From Narthecium ossifragum (taxonomy: Eukaryota > Streptophyta > Magnoliopsida > Dioscoreales > Nartheciaceae), in NCBI GenBank assembly GCA_963920575.1, contig OY986966.1:10456048-10520047 (forward strand): a stretch of 64,000 nt of DNA. The letters are read 5' to 3'. Shown here piece after piece: positions 9,290 through 21,900 of the stretch (within the stretch, counting starts at the first letter, position 1; each line of letters begins with the position of its first letter). Below the pieces are notes generated by a model. The model made no database searches, was not told the DNA's origin, and saw only the letters and a program-made list of their open reading frames with translations. The position numbers were made by a program, and so were the translations under genes.

Positions 9290-11131
9290 TCAAGTGCTTT
9301 TGAAGTAAGAAAACGAGGTGAAAACGAAATGACGGCGTCGGAGAAAAACCCTAGAGTGAAGAAGGAAGAAGTAAAAGTTTATCTCAATAGAGCACTTAAA
9401 ATAACTTTTCGGTAAGTGGGTGCAGTTAACAACAGCAATTAGGGAACAAGCACAATGAATAACTGCACAAGAACTACCCCAACCGTCTAGACCGAGAGAG
9501 GATATAAAAGCAAAGAATGAAATGTAGAGGACTTTCTTACAACCTGAAATCAAAACTCAAGAGGCTAAGCTCTTTGAACCTTATGAGTAGATTCTTTATA
9601 ATCTTATGAGTAGGAGTTAACTTTCGCAGGCTGGACCTGTATCCTTGTACTATTGCCGTCATGACTGCATCCATTGGATCCTCGTGATCATCTGACAGAA
9701 CCGTCCTTGGTGTCATTTTAGCAATTACTCTTCTTCATTAGTTTCTTGTAAGTTGTTAACGGAGCCATCTTTCGTGGTGCCATGTTAGCAATTAATAAAA
9801 TTATTCTTTCAACGGTGCCGCTTACTGGTGTCGTCAGAGCTAAATCACATGTTTGTTTTCGTGATTGATTAGCTTTCCGTCGCATACTGTCTCTCTTCAC
9901 CGCACCCTCTCTCATACATCAGGGAGGTTGAAGAGCTCACGTCCATGTTCATCAAGATTTCGAGTGTTTTCGCCCTGTTCATCAAGATTTAAAGTGTTTT
10001 CGTTGATCTAGATGAAAACCAGCGTGAACAATAGGACCACAAATCTCTCACCCATAATTGGAATACAAGAGTACCTCACATGCGTGAGGTTATAAGTCAT
10101 AACTGTGACACCTCCATTCTGATGGTAGTGCATTACTTGAGATGCTATGCATGGACAAGGTCTGTTATTATTCCTATGCACTTTTGGTGTTTAGTTGGAA
10201 AATATAGATAAGCTTCTAATGATACATTAGATAAGAAAATGATGTCGGATTGTAAAATATAAAGGATATGAATAAGTGATTTTAGCCCCAAACACCAATT
10301 TTTTTCTTTACACCTAAATTGGGATGTTTTCAAGTGTTGAAAAGGGCTGAAAAAGATAAGGGGAGACTTTAATAAGATGGTGTTAGCAAGAATAGCATGA
10401 TTAAAAAGATGCGTTTGTGGTTGTTGCTCAAAAATAGTACCCGAGATGGATACGTGGTCGCCAGGCATGTGAGGTGTGCCAACCGTCGTGTAGGGATGAT
10501 CAAAAGGGTTTGTGAGTTCAGCCTTGCCTCAATGAGGAAGACTTTGAGTAAAACTTAAGTCTATGGAATGTGATTTTTTATAGGTTTTCAAGTAATGGTA
10601 GCTGGAGAAGAGGTAGATGACTATGGGAACAATTACTGTACTCCTAGATCGGAAAGTACTCTACTCTTAAGTAAGGCTGCGCTACTCCTAGATTTGATTG
10701 AGCTACTCCTAAGAGGTAATCGAGCTGCTCCTAAAATAGAGATACTACTCCTATGTAGAAGACAAACCAAGTAAACAAAAACAGATAGAACTAGTTACTT
10801 ACTTCCATTGAACAGCAACTTACGGTTACAGCTCCGCGTGTCTTTCGGAGATAACTGTTCCTCCATTTTCTTGCTCCGCTTTCCACGCCTTTGCTTTAGG
10901 AGATCAATTTCATAGATCGTGGGACTGCAAATATGAAAAAACAAGCTGCCCCTATTGACAAACATTATTTTTTTTAGCCCCTATTGATCCTTCTCCCTAA
11001 CTTATGAACGATGTTTTTCATAGAGAATTAATGTTGGAATAGTGTGTTTGACCCAACCCGATCTGTTGTGAACTCGACCCGTTGTGAACTCGACCTGTTT
11101 ATTAAACGGGTCATGCAGGTTGGGTTCGGTT
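9290..11131. other. No gene seen; ends in a repeat with inverted GGGTC words
   Basis: AT-rich DNA without a protein-like frame longer than about 100 residues. 11041-11131 carries tgacccaacccgatctgttg and attaaacgggtcatgcaggt. It continues after the Copia insertion at 13844 (tgacccatttataaacggat), so this is the repeat the Copia element landed in. Confidence 0.5.
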
Positions 11132-11885
11132 TTATTAGGAAATCCGGCGGGGATCAGACCAAGATGGGAGAGCACCAAAATAGAATAAGGAGGAGATACA
11201 CCAGATTTAACGTGGAAAACCTTCCGGCAAATCACCGCAAAGGAAAAACCACGGGAAGAGAGAAAACTTCAATATATGAGGAGATTTACAAGACTTGATC
11301 TCTCAACTCTCACATATACATCTCTCTCAACCCTCCCAAATACATTCACTCTAGAATGCGTAACTTTCTATCAAGCCCCTCTTGCTTTCTCTCAAGCCCT
11401 CTTGCTTTCTCTCAAGCCCTAAGACCTCTCTCTAGGCCTCCAAGATGAGAACCCACGTTTTACATTAAGGTTACACCCTAAGCCCTATTTATATCCACTA
11501 ATTAACCCACACTCGGATTAATCTGGACCCTTAAATCTTTCTCAGATTCCGCAAAGGATCGATCTTCTTGAATGAAAGGATTGATCCTTTCATTCCGTAG
11601 AAAAGACCGCCCCGAAGAGGATCGATCCTTTTGAGGGTAAGGATCGATCATCCAAAACACGCTCCCTGTCATGGAAAAAATCGCCTGGGAGGATCGATCC
11701 TTATAGAGCAGAGGATCGATCCTTTCCATCCCAGCTCTCTGTCGTACGAAGAGAATTGATCCTTTCCCAGCAAAGGATCGATCCTTTGTTTTCCTGCACC
11801 TTTGTTTTTCCAGCATCGCGCGTCATCGTCGCTTCTCGTGGACGTCTCTTGTCAACATCTCTCATGGGGAGGGATTTTCCCAACA
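11132..11885 (-). repeat. Copia 3' LTR with paired GATCGATC module
   Basis: 754 bp. Its first base pair is mutated (TATTAGG instead of TGTTAGG on the + strand). Positions 11550-11792 hold four pairs of the palindrome ggatcgatcc or a close variant. Members of a pair are 10-20 bp apart and pairs recur every 60-75 bp. The spacer between pairs 2 and 3 contains gctccctgtcat (11661-11672), which is also found in the Athila-like LTR at 50586. Confidence 0.9.
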
Positions 11886-12233
11886 AGCTCCCCCTCCCTA
11901 CTCATGAGAGGCCAAAAACCCCGTCGAGCTCTTACTAGCTCGGACTTTGCAACCCGTCGTGCCACATTCAAGCCACTGTGCCTCGTGACTCGGCCTCCAC
12001 ATCGAGAAACAATCTTCACTGTTGAAACTCGGACTTTGCACCTCCTCTTGTGCTGCGCTTCTTCAAGTCATTGCGCCTCATGACTCTGAAGACTCCATCA
12101 ACCCCATCGAACTCTTGATGTCGCAATCAAGACTCGGACCTCCATACACTTTGTCGTGCCGCCATTCGAGCCATCATACCGCATGACTCGGCCTTTCCGA
12201 TCGCTTCGATCGATCGGAACCCCCATCGTACCT

Positions 12234-13049
12234 CTAGTACAGAAGCTCCCCCGTAATGACACACACGTCGCTGTCGAGTGTCACTGCGTTGTTGCTTTTC
12301 TCATCATCCTCCTTGACCTTCCCATTAGCAAGATCATCCTTGTACTTCCTGCATCGCCGCTTGACGTGGCCTTCCTTTCCGCAGTAGTAACAAGTAACTG
12401 TCTTTCCTCTGATCTTGCCATCCTTCCCATACGAGCGCTTCCTCTCTACCAGATGTGCCTCCGAGACAGGCTCATCTGTTAATCTCTTTCTCAAGGCATT
12501 GGAGAGCAGGGCCACCGTGACTTCTTCTGTCTCTAGGGTCTCCTTCCCATAGAGTAATGTAGTCACCAGGTGCTCGTAGGAAGGTGGAAGAGACGCCAAA
12601 AGGAGGAGGGCCTTGTCTTCATCATCCACTGTGATCTCCACGCTCAACAACTGGGTGATGATCCTATTGAAGGTGTTCAGGTACTCTATCAGATCTGAAC
12701 CTTCCTTCATCCTCAAGGTGTACGGCTGTTGTTTCAAGAACAGTTTATTCGTCAGAGATTTAGTCATGAACAAACTTTCCAACCTTGACCACAACCCTGC
12801 AGCCTTGTCCTCATTGATGACGTTGTACATAACCTCATCCGCTAGGCAGAGCCTGATGGTGCTCACCGCCTTCATCTCGATCTCCTCCCAGTCGTCTTCC
12901 TTCATAGCCTCGGGCTACTTCCCCTTCAAGGTCTTGTAGAGACCCTGCTGCACCAGGATATCCTTCACCCGCTGCTGTCATAAGCCGAAGTTGCTTTTCC
13001 CATCGAATCGCTCAATCCCGAAACGAGAATCTGAGGCCTTCCCCGTCAT
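12234..13049 (-). pseudogene. gag: Copia gag (capsid-nucleocapsid) with two nonsense mutations
   Basis: The frame starts at MTGKASD (13049) just after the primer binding site and runs about 270 codons without a frameshift. Two in-frame stops interrupt it: TGA at 12978-12980, where the family has Trp (FGL*QQ), and TAG at 12915-12917. From 12905 down it is open. It keeps the retrotransposon gag helical domain (LWSRLESLFMTKSLTNKLFL, LASLPPSYEHL) and a CCHC zinc knuckle (CYYCGKEGHVKRRC) near 12360-12400. Gag packages the element RNA, and this copy cannot make full-length protein. Nothing coding follows, so any mobility would have depended on an autonomous relative. Confidence 0.9.
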
Positions 13050-13090
13050 CACAAACTGTTGGACCAACGAACCTAGCTCCTGATACCACT

Positions 13091-13843
13091 TGTTAGGAAA
13101 TCCGGCGGGGATCACACCAAGATGGGAGAGCACCAAAATAGAACAAGGAGGAGAGACACTAGATTTAACGTGGAAAACCTTCCGGCAAATCACCGCAAAG
13201 GAAAAACCACGAGAAGAGAGAAAACTTCAATATATGAGGAGATTTACAAGACTTGATCTCTCAACTCTCACATATAAATCTCTCTCAACCCTCCCAAATA
13301 CATTCACTCTAGAATGCCCAACTTTCTATCAAGCCCCTCTTGCTTTCTCTCAAGCCCTCTTGCTTTCTCTCAAGCCCTAAGACCTCTCTCTAGGCCTCCA
13401 AGATGAGAACCCACGCTCTACATTAAGGTTACAACCTAAGCCCTATTTATATCCACTAATTAACCCACACTCGGATTAATCTGGACCCTTAAATTTTTCT
13501 CAGATTCCGCAAAGGATCGATCTTCTTGAATGAAAGGATTGATCCTTTCATTCCATAGAAAAGACCGCCCCGAAGAGGATCGATCCTTTTGAGGGTAAGG
13601 ATCGATCATCCAAAACACGCTCCCTGTCATGGAAAAAATCGCCTGGGAGGATCGATCTTTATAGAGCAGAGGATCGATCCTTTCCATCCCAGCTCTCTGT
13701 CGTAGGAAGAGGATCAATCCTTTCCCAGCAAAGGATCGATCCTTTGTCTTCCTGCACCTTTGTTTTTTCAGCATCGCGCGTCCTCGTCGCTTCTCGTCGA
13801 CGTCTCTTGTCAACATCTCTCATGGGGAGGAATTTTCCCAACA
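13091..13843 (-). repeat. Copia 5' LTR with paired GATCGATC module
   Basis: 753 bp from TGTTAGG to CCCAACA on the + strand. The palindrome module lies at 13505-13750 and matches the other LTR pair for pair, apart from one palindrome changed by substitution (ggatcaatcc at about 13720). Confidence 0.9.
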
Positions 13844-14126
13844 TGATTGACCCATTTATAAACGGATCAGGTTCGGATTAAAAAAACCAACCCATTTAAC
13901 CAATAGATTGGGTTCAGATCGGGGCTTTGATCGAGATAATCGATCTCCACCCGACCTGAACCCCACTCGCCATCCCGTCATGCCACCCTCTAAAATATCC
14001 TTCAATATAGGAATAAAATGCCTAGAGGCCGGCACTCGCCTCTCCAAAGCAGTCCATGTTCATCTGATTTTATGTATCTATTTCTTGTAAACAGTGATTT
14101 AACTTATGAATACAACTAACTTTTTC
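13844..14126. other. Remainder of the repeat split by Copia; no gene
   Basis: Continues the tgacccattt/acggatcaggttcgg repeat seen before 11131, then unique AT-rich sequence up to the second duplication copy. Confidence 0.5.
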
Positions 14127-15096
14127 TCAAAGAATCTAGTCCCAAAAACATTAAATTTGAAATAAATTTGTTTCTCCAAGAATCTACTCCCAAAAATATT
14201 AAATGCATGAATGTTAGCCTTGGCCTGAATTAATTTCACGTGCACATTGCAAGTTAATTATATCTAATCATGTCATGATAGATGATAGGAGATGCATGAC
14301 CACCTAAACTATAAATAAAGCAACTACCTGCTAATTCGGACTCCCGTGTTTCGCCCGGTGATTTTACAGTATCGCTCTGATAAGCGTGAAGCCGGCGAGA
14401 CTCGAGAGGCTTGAATATATATTAGTTGAAGGTAAGTACACTGGTGTACCTGTATCGCTGATTCAATGATGATTCAGGGAACCCCACTAGAATCTAGTGA
14501 ACACGATTCAAGGAGATCCCACGTGGCACATTATAAATTCCCTTGGCTGACGAGATTCTCGAGGTAGTGGGAGGATTCGTTGGCCAAAGCGGACGGCAGG
14601 ATCACCGCCAATCAGAAGCTTACACGTGTCAAGGAAAGAGATAGCTCCCTCTCATGTACTGACTCAAATTTTCTCTCTCTTCTTGGATCAAAGGGTTATG
14701 TTTCTCATTCTCCGCAAAAAAACAATATGATTTAGTTATTCTCCGCAAAAAAAACAATAGGATTTAGTTATTCTCCACAAAAAAAACAATAGGATTTAGT
14801 TATTCTCCACACAAAAAAAAATTTATAAAATAAAAGAATTGAAGATACTTGAAGCTAGAAGCCTAGAATCATTCAAAACTGTCCACTTTAAAATTACAAG
14901 CTCCGGCCACAAACCGTAAGCTTTTGATTCAAACCGAGGTCGTCTTCAAAGGCGAAACTATTCCCTGTTGAAAGCTACAAGGCGTTCGTCAGCATAAGAA
15001 AAAAGAAAAAGAATGAAAGATGAGTTGTTAAGTGGAAGGTGACTTCAGGGGCAGGTGCCCCCCCAATCTTTGGTTAATTAGTACTATATTTTCTGG
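14127..15096 (+). promoter_or_regulatory. Segmental duplication, copy 2; candidate distal promoter
   Basis: Direct repeat of 8171-9289 with three deletions. The first has agc-type microhomology at its ends (14320 region). It keeps CCACGTGGC (14519-14527), TATAAATT 5 bp later, a CCAAT word (14608) and acacgtgtc (14622). G-box/ABRE elements are bound by bZIP and bHLH factors. It lies 0.8-1.8 kb upstream of the beta-propeller gene on the same strand, so it could supply that gene's promoter and leader. This is inferred from position only. Confidence 0.5.
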
Positions 15097-15658
15097 ATCG
15101 AAAAAGTAGTGACAAACTGAACATTGTTGGATTGACGATGGAGAACACGGGAGCTTTAGAAAGATCAAGCTACTAACTTTTCAAATCATGAGCCCGCCCG
15201 TTAGTTCCTGTTAGCACAGAGAAAATATGTAGAGAAAAATCCTCTGAGGTGGTGGTGTGTGTCAGTGTGTGTGAAGCCAGGTAGTAAACTAAAGACTCTG
15301 CAGTCCTTTTTATAATAAAAAAAAATCTAGGACCAGGTGGTTGGTTGACATAAACTTATTAATGACGCAGAAAGCTTGACGGATTCGAGAAAATGATACC
15401 AAAATTGACATCTTAGCAGCAATTTGATGTGCCTAATGACATACAACTTTTTGTCATACATTGATTCCCTCACACTAGACAGATGTCAGAAGATTGTTAA
15501 TTTGTATGCATGAAAGCATTATGGGGAGGAACAGAGTAAGAAAGAAAACTCACCAATACATATAACTTGTATATCCCCCAGTGGTTGGGTTGGGTGAGGA
15601 GGGAGTTGACTGAGAACACCAATGAAAGAGAAAGCAAACCGGCACGGTTTCCGTCCAG

Positions 15659-15918
15659 GTGAGGTGTCAACATAGCTACCGATACTGTTTTTTTCTCAAA
15701 AAAGATGCATCTGCCTGAACTTAATGAAGGCTCCTTCTTCTACGCTACCAAAGTAGAGGGGAAAGAAGGCTCCTCCTTCTACGATACTAGAGTGCTAGAC
15801 CCTTCCTTCCTTTGTGCCTGTTCCACACTTCCACCTGGTATAAAATCCACTCTATCCTAGAAGCTCACCTTTCCATGGATTGATGACAGAAGAGCTCTGG
15901 TTTACTGTGTTTTTACAG
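15659..15918 (+). promoter_or_regulatory. Candidate 5'-leader intron and alternative proximal promoter
   Basis: A good donor (ccag/gtgagg, GT at 15659) and a good acceptor (tgtgtttttacag, ending 15918) bracket 260 bp, leaving ATG 15925 six bases into the next exon. If transcription instead starts locally, a TATA-like tataaaat at 15839-15846 is placed to drive it. That transcript would carry a two-codon upstream ORF (ATG 15875, stop TGA 15881-15883) overlapping the next ATG (15883) as TGATG. Both readings use the same main frame. Confidence 0.4.
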
Positions 15919-15924
15919 GTGGTC

Positions 15925-18900
15925 ATGGCTGGGCTACCCTTCAAGTTCTCTTTTTGTGTGATAAATGTGCTTGCTCAGATTTTGCTGAACTCTCTTCTCT
16001 CCGGATTGTCCTGGTGTCCTCCTCCGAATAGACGGCAGGATGCGAAATTCGAGCAGAGAACAGATAGATTTTGGCAGTTTGAAAAGGAAACCAACAGTTG
16101 GGTCGAGATTACTTTTCCTTTTGATCTCACGGCTTGTGTTAATGATAGCTGCACAAAAGTTGGATCAATCGAGATCCTGCGAAACCAAAAGAGTCAGTTC
16201 TCTGTTTCTGATCAAGAAAATAAGAAGACCCATCATGATATGGTAGTGGTACTACCTGTAAGGAAGAGGATTTCTCTTAGGAGGATGTCCGAATCATCGG
16301 TCTGGATAACGGGGCAGAGTGGGTCTATCTTTGAGAGGTTCTGGAATGGGGTGCAGTGGGTGATTGCTCCCCATGAATTGCCAACTGCAGCTGGCAAGGC
16401 TGTTTCAATTTTTATCGTCAATCAAACTATACTTTCTCTGTCAGAAGCTGGGATGCTTTATCAGGTATGTTGTTGGCTTCTTGACCTGCAAAATACTACT
16501 TATTATAAACTTTTTGCAAGTAGGAAGTAGAGAGACTCTAGCATATGTTTCGGCCAGTCCTGCTTCCTTCCTGCAATCTTGAGCTGACATCCATTGACTT
16601 TAGAATACAATCTGAAATCTAAACGCATATGATGGAAGGAGGCAGACTTGAAAGCTTAAGCGACGAGTTGAGCCATTTATTTTTGACAAAATATAACAAC
16701 ATCCTCTAAAGCTTGATGGATACATTGAAGTTGTTGGGAATAAAATTCAGAAACACCTACTTCTGCTAGTAATCCAAAGAAATGAGATTCTAAAAAGTTG
16801 TGTGATTGATAAATAAATAAGACATCAATACTAATAATTTGTAAATTTCAATACCTAGGAACAAGTTCCACTATGTCTATATTCGGTATTCAGATTGTCA
16901 GTATACAAATTGACATCTCACCATGATTGCTTCATCACCAGTTTGATAGGAAAAATAGTTTGGTTTTGGTGGTTTGCTGCCAGGTTCAAGTAAATGATAT
17001 ATGTGTTTCACACTCACTTTCATTACCCCATAAATAGAAAGCACTCTGTAAGCAGCATAAATTCCTACAATGCAAGCATATCACTTGATAGATTGGCCCC
17101 ACCTTCCCATTCTAATACAACTTAATGGCTCCAAAAGTTTGTTACAAAAAATGCAAATCGTGAATCTGATCGAGCAACAGCAAGTTGAGTAGCAAAACTT
17201 CAATCATTTGTAATCAGACTGCAAATATTTGATGGCATTTCAAAGTGGCAACATACTCTCCAGAGTACTGGGCTAATCAGACAGAATCATGAATACCATA
17301 ACTCACATTTTTTATTTCACTTGTTCACAACACGCTACCAAAACCTATACAAGCAGTACAATTCTATAATAATAAAAAAACACAAACTATGTATAATCAT
17401 GGTGCTTCATTAGTGAAAATGTTACAGCTGTTGACTAACTATTTGCCATTTAACAGCTACAATTGAATGAAAACTCTCAGCCAATATGGACCGAATTGAC
17501 ACCAAAGACTGAGACAGGTACGACTGCTTCAGAAACAGAATCGAGCATATCTTTACGCATGAAGTCAGGCATAGCAACACATGATGGAGAGTGAGTAATC
17601 TGGTACAAGTTCACAAAAGCTTGAACTATTCCCTCTGTCAACCTAATTTTATGTGCAAGAAAACTATGATAGTCTTACTTACTTTCAGTAAAGAAGTTGT
17701 CACATGAAAGCTCTTGAATGTTCTGTCTTTGATTTTCAGGAAGCTGTATATCTCTACAGTTAATGGGTCGCTGGTAGAAATCAGAGAAGTTCAGCCCTTG
17801 AGGTAGGAGAAGCACATAACAAAAGAATGTCTTTTGACTCTTGATTATGAATAATTCCTCAATCTGCGCGATCAATTAATTCATTCGCATGTTGCAGAAT
17901 ATAGGCAAGGCTTAGATTGATGATATTTGCATGAAACCATTGATCATAATTCACAATGAGACCCTTATTTAAATTGACCTTGAATAGGTGGTTTAACTAT
18001 GGTCGACCTCCAGGTGGAGATGTTTCAGCTGTAGTTGATGTGGGTACTATAAGACCAGGTGTAGTCTTCATAGTGAGGTATGCAACCATTATCCTCATCA
18101 TAGAGTCGCTTCTGTAGTCAAGATCGACTGTAATCTATGCACTGCATTGTCCTTTCCAATGGCAAATATCATGAGCATGTGAAGATACAAACACCAATCA
18201 GCTTAAAATATGAGCTTATGAAAATAAGAGGAATAAGAAAGATTAACAATTCAGCCCAACTTCTTTAAATGCTGAATTTTCAAAGATCTAAAAGCTGTAT
18301 GAATAACCAGAAAAATAGCTCGCCTTCTTTGCATCTTTTAAGTCCAAGCATAATTTATAAAACTAGAAGAGGGAAGACACTACTTCTTGTATGACAACTG
18401 AATCAGTGGTACTTTTTCTCAGAATCAGTTCCCTGACCATCTCAAAAACTAACAGCATAACTACTCAAACAAACCAGTTCAAGTGCCAAGCTAAACTTGT
18501 ATGGCTATGAGCAGTTATAGTAAAAAAAACTTTCTATCAAATTTTCCTTAAACAGACAAAAATTTCACTTAAAGTCAATTTGACACTATGGCTTCAGCTT
18601 TATAGCCCAAATTTTTATGGTTCAGTTTCTTTGGATCAGAGTTAAAAACAAACTAAAACTTGAGACGGAACTATTCCAGTAAAACATCATGTATTTCACA
18701 AATTCTCCCAAGTATCAAGCAATCAATCATGGTAAAAGTTAGTGGCAGAAAATCAGTTTCATGTTAGTTGAGAGAAGGCAAAATATACAGAAATTTTATG
18801 GATAATCATGTTTTAGCTGACATGAGATTGAAATACTGGAGTACAGTAACGATATTTAAGATAATAAATGGTGAGAAATAAACAACTCCACGTCCATAGC

Positions 18901-21900
18901 ACAACCAAAGCATACACAGTAAGATTGAAATACTGGAGTAGAGTAACGATATTTAATATAATAAATGGTGAGAAATTCATGGCACTCAGTCTTATTAACT
19001 GTTTAAAGCCTCTGCAAAAGCCTGGTGTCTAAAATTTTTGTAATGTGTTATTTCTTCCAACTAAAATAGCTGTTCAACTATTCCTATGAGACCTATGTAG
19101 ATGGTGGGGACAATTTCAGAAAAAAGAGTATACGTCCTTGTAGAAGTAGTTAAGATGATTAAGTGGTAAGTTAAAGGTTGGATGTAGAAATAGCCAAATC
19201 AAAGACATGGCACGAAGCATACAATGTGAAATGAATTTAGGTGCATATCACACGTAGTTGAAAAGTGAAGAAAGTGAAGGATAAAAACGACAACAAGACA
19301 AAGTATTCAGCAATGATTACCAAAGACTTTCTGCTTTTGGTCTACCAGGCTCTTTAATTCTTTACGACAGGCAATGTAGTAATGTGAGTTAAGTCTCCTT
19401 GACCCGCTTAGCTTCATTTACTGCCTTGGACCTGTAGAAACGGCAAGCTTATACATGTAGGAGACTTTATTTGCTTTATGCTTCTACCATTTGTGATGGA
19501 AACAAGCCCCTCCTTGCTATCATTCTTTAATATTACAACTTTCTGGAGGTTATAATTCGTTACAATCAAAGTTCATATAGAGATGAGAAAATAACTAGTG
19601 ACTTCATGTATATCTATCTACAATATCTAGTATCTGTGTATATGTATTAAATCATGCATAAATGCTGACACAAACCCATACTCCAGTTCCAGTGGAGATC
19701 TCTATGAATTTGATAAGAGGTCAAAGCCATCATGGAAGAAACATGTCTCGAGTGAAGCATCAATGGAACATATCTCATTGTTACCATTCACTGGCTGTAC
19801 TCTAGAAGGCATGGGTGGAGCTCACTCATGGTCACTTTTCCTTTTAAGTAAGGTAACCTCTGACTACATGCTTATCATTCACATACAAATGCTAATTTGT
19901 AGCATCAGCTATGAATTACATGAAGAGCTAGAGTTTATAACAGCCGTTAGCTTGAGAGCATAGTACATGACAAGAGTTATGACAGTTATTGCCAAACACT
20001 AAAAAAAATGCCAGTAAAGAACAAAATGTAGGTAGCATTCAGTTTGCTTCCAGGTATCATGTAGGAAATAGTCGCTGCTTAGTATCTCCAGATGCATCTT
20101 GTCAACGTCCTCTAGTGAAGTAAATCACAAGAATACTAGTGAGGTTCACATACAAAATCCGTGTATGCCCTAGTTTGTAAGAAAGACAAGCATCTTTCAT
20201 ATAGTCACCATTATGAAAGGACCTTCTGTACTTTTAGCAATTAAAATTCTTGATAGACTTACAGGACGGTTTCCTGATTGAACGGCGCTTGGACAAAAGG
20301 AAGTGGAAGTGGAAAGTCCACGGAGCACCTGAAGGTCATAACTTGAGTGCAATTACACCAGTTCAACAGCATAATTTAAATGAGGAAATATCATCATTGT
20401 TCTTGACTACTACAATCGGAACTGTATATGAATATCAGCCACCTAAGTTCTCAGGTAACCTCAGTTCTTCTCAAAATGAAGCTTCCTATTGCCCAGTCTT
20501 AACCTATGCTTCTTCTGAAGAATTCCACGACTATTACATATCGCTTGAAGTAACGTTGTCATCAATAGTAGCAATCTTTGATCGCCCAAATACTCTATAT
20601 ACATATCGTACAGAGCAGACTGAAACTCAATGTCACGATCAAGGCACCATGTGTGCTCTTTAATTGCTCTCCTCTAGCTCATTGACTTTTAGAATTTAAA
20701 CAGAGAGCCATTAGTGCTGCAGGACATGTACTTCCATTAATGCACATGCTGATTATATGAAACTAAGAGCATTAAGGCACCACACTTAACACTGCATGAG
20801 TTTGGTACGAATAGTAAGCTGACTTTTTTTATATGAGAATTATCAGTCTAAAAGAAGTTTCACTTCATGAACTTAGGTTTGAATTCTTCTTAGTGTGGTC
20901 CTACCTCAGCCTATTACATGTTCAAGAAAAAATCAACACATTAATTGTCCAAAATAAAAGAACCCATGTTCTGTGTGCATTACCAATTCTTGTGAAGCAC
21001 ATGTATCTTTGGCACTTAAAGCAAGAGTCATCAAACTAATGTGCATAAGGGATAAAAATATCCCCATCATGTGCTTATAATAGGAGTGATCAAGGATCAT
21101 TTGCATGAAATGAGGTTCAATGAAATAAATATACACATAAAAGTAACCAGGTTGCAATTAGAAAACATTCACCAAACATTTTACTTCAATTGGCCTCATT
21201 GGCCTACAATTCACATTATGAAGGTATTTTCTTGTTTCAATGCTTGTCCGTCCTTCCTTCATCTAGTTTCTAGAACACAGTAATTTAAGGAAGCAAAAAA
21301 GAACCAGACTGAAGATCCGAAATTGATTGCTATTTACAATGAAATGGTCCTTATAATTATGATACATAGCGGTTGGGCAGAAAGCGTGGCATAAAAAAAA
21401 CTTGTTCTAAGAAACTGACGATATTCAGTTCATTGATCCTTAAATTCTGTTGCTGAAAAGGTATGATTCAGGAGGGCCAGAAGGATGAAATGTGGATTAA
21501 TCATATGCACCCACAGGAAGCTAAGGTTGCAAGAGGCTTACCAGGGGTACAACTTCAAGCAGGGAGAATAATATTTCAATTAGACGATGGGAGACTTGGG
21601 GAGCTGCATTTGCCTGGACTTGGTGGTGAAGGGCCAGGACCAAATATTCAGATGAGCTTACGAAGAAAATCATTGAACAAATATGAGTGGTCAATCATAG
21701 ATGTCCCAGAAACAGAAGGATGGAATGCAGAGTATTGCACTGAGGAACATGGCCCATCAAACTGCATAGCAGGAATAAAGGATGTGCTTGCCAGTGATGA
21801 GCCAGACGACTCGAGTTCTACAACAACAGCCAGATGGCGGAAGGCCCAGGAGTACCAACATTATCTGTCCTCGAATATTCAAAAAGACAGTGCACCTGAA

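Larger units (their letters stand above)
11132..13843 (-). mobile_element. Copia LTR retrotransposon, non-autonomous (gag only)
   Basis: Two direct LTRs (11132-11885 and 13091-13843) flank a 1.2-kb interior. On the minus strand the LTR starts TGTTGGG and ends CCTAACA. The primer binding site next to the 5' LTR reads TGGTATCAGGAGC (13074-13088), the initiator Met-tRNA complement typical of Copia. A polypurine tract abuts the 3' LTR (complement of 11886-11901). By hand count the LTRs differ at roughly 28 of 754 positions, so the insertion is moderately old. The interior codes only for gag, and protease, integrase and RT are absent. No matching target-site duplication is visible (cggtt against tgatt). 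Confidence 0.9.

Noticed and set aside
8171..15096. The 1-kb direct duplication as an LTR pair of a 7-kb element
   Set aside because: Ends are not TG...CA, there is no primer binding site or polypurine tract beside them, and no coding interior beyond the unrelated Copia.
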